Source of the DNA: Anagrus nilaparvatae
Lineage: Eukaryota > Arthropoda > Insecta > Hymenoptera > Mymaridae
Reading direction: 5' to 3'
DNA length: 64,000 nt
Assembly: GCA_022575985.1 (NCBI GenBank)
Contig: JAKSXM010000014.1
Location: 22,816,001-22,880,000, forward strand
Every line of letters starts with the position of its first letter. The first letter of the stretch is position 1. The position numbers and the translations under genes were made by a program. Below, piece by piece: positions 61,442-64,000 of this stretch. Below the pieces are notes generated by a model. It was not told the origin of the DNA, ran no database searches, and saw nothing but the letters and a program-made list of their open reading frames with translations.

Positions 61442-61756
61442 ATGAATAATAACAATTTTCAATTCTTAAATTATCCTTTACGCTATAATCTTTGCTTTCT
61501 ACACGGTGATCCCGAGCGGGACGTGAATTTTATTTTATTAGGCGCATCGTTATTTGTTGATGCTTGTAATCTTAGCTGCGATTGGTTAACTAATAAACAA
61601 ACAATGCATCCCGCTCTGGATCGCCCTGTATTTAATGTCCTGCATATCCTCATACGTTGTGCCTCTAAACGTGAAGTATATTCTCACGAATCAACCCGAT
61701 CTTGCCAAGCCTTTTTTTACTTCTATGAATTTTTAAGCGTCCGATTTTGGACCTAA
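61442..61756 (+). other. Unassigned higher-G+C segment with a 104-codon open frame
   Basis: The plus frame begins MNNNNFQFLNYPL and contains DPERDVNFILLGASLFVDAC and CDWLTNKQTMHPALDRPVF. A minus frame is also largely open (AWQDRVDS...QSQLRLQASTNNDAP). Composition is well above background from 61490 to 61740. No family recognised and no splice context seen. It ends directly beside the foldback element at 61780, so it may be transposon-derived, or conserved noncoding DNA. Confidence 0.15.
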
Positions 61757-61779
61757 AAAATGGCATTTTTTTTGTTTTT

Positions 61780-62650
61780 TTATAGGTATCAGCTAATCAG
61801 AAACTACCTCAAACATTAATTTCTGGCCAGCAAAATACGGCTTAGATTTTTAATTAAATTAAAAAAGAAAATTTCTAAATTTATCTTTATCAAATGAAAA
61901 ATGTTGCTGTTTTTCCTAGATCAAAAAAATTTTCTTTCTCAGTAAAAAAATTAAGAAAAGCTGTAGTGATTTCTAAAAAAAAATGCGTGATGCAGACGAG
62001 ATTAGGGTTCCGATTTTATTAACATGGAACATGTTTATAGAGAGGGGGTACTTCAGAACTTGAAAATTAAGGAGGGGGGGGGGGGTCAAATGAGACTGAG
62101 AATAATTAGGTAAGTACATATAAATAAATAAAATACTTTTAAAAGACTTTGAAAAAACTGGGCTTAAGGACTTAGGATAATACAGTTTTATGGACTTAGA
62201 ATAATATCGATTTGGGGACTTGGAATAATTCAGGTTCAGGGACTTGGAATCATTCAGGTTCAGGGACTTGGAATATTTCAGGTTTAGGGAATCAAAATAG
62301 TTTGGGTTTAGAATCTTAACAGCTAGTGAGGTGATAATTACAAATTATAAAAATAGAAAATTGTATTGTAAAGTTGAGTAACATTTGCATTATACCTAGT
62401 CCTCAGCTGGAAGTAAACATGTTCCATGAATTTAGGTTGTGTTTACACAAACCGGCTATAAGTTTTTTATTTTATTTTTTATAAGAAAAGTAAAATTTTT
62501 ACGGATCTGAAAAAAAATCTGGAAAAGCACAGCCACATTATATTAACTTAGAAATTTTCTTTTTTAACTTAACTAAAAATTAAAGCCGTATTTTGTTGGC
62601 CAAAATTAATATTTTACCTAGTTTCTGATTGGTTGATACTAAAAAAAATT
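61780..62650. mobile_element. Foldback-like element with 24-bp minisatellite core
   Basis: The left end has GTATCAGCTAATCAGAAACT and, further in, GCAAAATACGGCTTAGATTT. The right end has the complements (AGTTTCTGATTGGTTGATAC; AAAGCCGTATTTTGTTGGCC). Arms extend roughly 200 bp. The interior has a run of 12 G at 62074-62085 and six 24-bp units from 62168 to 62311, consensus near GGACTTGGAATAATTCAGGT plus 4 bases. The same organisation recurs in fragments at 10820-11300 and 34640-36020. Confidence 0.6.
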
Positions 62651-63119
62651 GATGCGAAATCCAGCTTTCTTAATGGATTCTGTGACCATCTTATTATCCC
62701 AAGTTTTTTGATCATGTAAAAATTGGAGCGTGTTATCTTCCGCTTTGACCTAATTTATGAACTGAAATAAGGTATTTCATAGCAGATGGTGCAAATTTTA
62801 AATTAAACTGTTCCATCATTTTTGACAGATTAGCAAAATACTAATGTTGAAACCAGATTGCAATTATAATTAAAATGTAATCTGCGAGAATCCAGATCAC
62901 AGGTCAATGAGTCCATTAAACGAAAAAATTTATTTTTTGAGGCAATAAAATGGGCACAACGGTCAGCCTGAAATTTTTTTTTTAATCTGAGCATCGCGTT
63001 TTTAGGAGATTAAAAAACACTTAGCACGATTTCAGTGTGGATTTTAGTCACGGGATTTTTCAGCTTAAATCATTCTATTATAGCATCTGCTAAAGTTTTT
63101 TTAGAGTTTTAGTTCCAGT

Positions 63120-63330
63120 AACAGATTTAGTCGATGTATACGTTTTTAGATCGATAATCACAAATTTCGGAAACTCTTTTATGAAAAATTAATGCTTCAC
63201 CTTTAAATTAGTAAAAACTATCCCTGAAATAGGGAAAATATTTTCTATTTTCGCATTTTATATGTCCAGATTTGGTCCTTATTGATTTTTTGGGTAGCTG
63301 ATTATGAATATGAATTTTCTGAAAATTTTC
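63120..63330 (+). repeat. Diverged solo copy of the 142-bp satellite
   Basis: Shares the order CACAAATTTCGG, ATGAAAAATTAATGCTTCACC, a CCCT/AGGG mini-hairpin, TTTTCTATTTTCGCATTTT, ATATGTCCAGATT and GATTTTTTGGGTAGCTGATTA with the 37.3 kb array, about 25 kb away. Confidence 0.55.
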
Positions 63331-64000
63331 TAAAAACAGAATAAGCTCAAAATTTATTACGAAATTTTGGTTATAATTAATTTGAAATCAGCTATTGGCC
63401 ATGATTATTCAGAAATTAAACAAATCTTTTGATTTTTTAATGTTATATGAAATATTAAATATTGTAAATAAATTATTAGGTATTAGATATTTTGGTCCAT
63501 TCTCAAATAAAAAAAAACCGACAAAAATAAAATTTTTTTTTTGTATTTTTATGGAATATAATTTAAAAAAATTTCTTTATAAATCTTAAACATTGTTCAA
63601 AAATATTATATACACATCAACAATATAAAATAACCCGAATCGCCTATTTTTCATTTATTTTCAAAAGAAAGTCAAATAAATATGACGCTAAAATGAACAT
63701 TTACCTCAAATTTAAGACGGAATTTAGATTTTTTTTTTCAAATATAGAAAAAATAAATATAAGAAAAGAAATTTCATCGTCAAAAGAGTAATATTTATGT
63801 AACAATAGGTTAAAAATTTTTATAAAAAAATCTCTTAAATAATCAGTAATTGCAATTGAGTATGTCTATAAGTTTGACAGAGCGTGCGCAAAAGCGTCAT
63901 TTTTATAAATAAAAGACCCCAAAAAAAAGGAAGAAGAAGAGATCCTAGATCCTTAGATATATTATGTGAATATAAAATGTAATTTCGTTAGGGTAAAATA
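63331..64000. other. A+T-rich DNA to the right edge
   Basis: No gene. A small patch near 63878-63920 (GACAGAGCGTGCGCAAAAGC, then TTTTATAAATAAAAGAC) contains TTTATAA posterior-Hox-type cores. Confidence 0.4.

Noticed and set aside
1..64000. tRNA, rRNA or CRISPR
   Set aside because: No cloverleaf B-box context, no rRNA core sequence and no regularly spaced direct repeats with unique spacers were seen; the 24-bp and 142-bp arrays are contiguous.

Overview
The window looks like an insect Hox (bithorax-type) locus. Two independent landmarks support this. On the minus strand at the left edge is the first coding exon plus a 33-nt microexon of abdominal-A (abd-A): the N-terminus opens MTSKFIIDSMLPKYH, the hexapeptide is YPWM, and the microexon encodes DWMSPFDRVVC. 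On the plus strand near 56.3 kb is the iab-4 microRNA hairpin, whose opposite strand is iab-8. abd-A on minus, iab-4 on plus, and the hairpin lying upstream of abd-A match the arrangement I recall from Drosophila, with the hairpin in the abd-A/Abd-B interval. The homeobox exon of abd-A should lie left of base 1 and Abd-B to the right of base 64000. DNA outside exon 1 is extremely A+T-rich. That fits several insect groups, including some parasitoid wasps, but the species cannot be named from this window.

Layout. 1-2936: 5' coding part of abd-A and two introns. 2937-4150: abd-A leader and promoter-proximal DNA with GAGA tracts. 4.2-16.6 kb: mostly featureless A+T DNA, broken by a cluster of palindromic non-autonomous elements (9.8-12.3 kb) and possible regulatory islands. 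16.7-21.2 kb: a nest of broken LINE retrotransposons, including a 5'-truncated R1-clade copy inserted into the reverse-transcriptase region of another LINE, with a visible 14-bp target duplication. 22-36 kb: A+T DNA with hairpin MITEs, a pogo-like end and copies of a minisatellite-bearing repeat. 37.3-38.6 kb: a satellite of about 142 bp arranged head-to-head as a large inverted repeat. 43.3 kb: a MITE with G+C-rich ends. 45-51 kb: candidate Polycomb-response-like clusters and two more dispersed repeat families. 54.5-56.4 kb: a less A+T-rich block leading into iab-4/iab-8. 59-60.5 kb: another candidate regulatory block and an orphan 46-nt minus-strand exon with consensus splice sites. 61.8-62.65 kb: a foldback-like element.

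How it may work together (inference): the long interval between abd-A and the right edge is probably cis-regulatory DNA for abd-A and Abd-B. It would include the bidirectional iab-4/iab-8 locus, whose known targets in flies are Hox mRNAs. The orphan exon and a strong donor site just past the hairpin, both on the minus strand, may belong to a spliced iab-8/msa-like primary transcript. No tRNA, rRNA or CRISPR was seen. Motif-based regulatory calls are hypotheses only.
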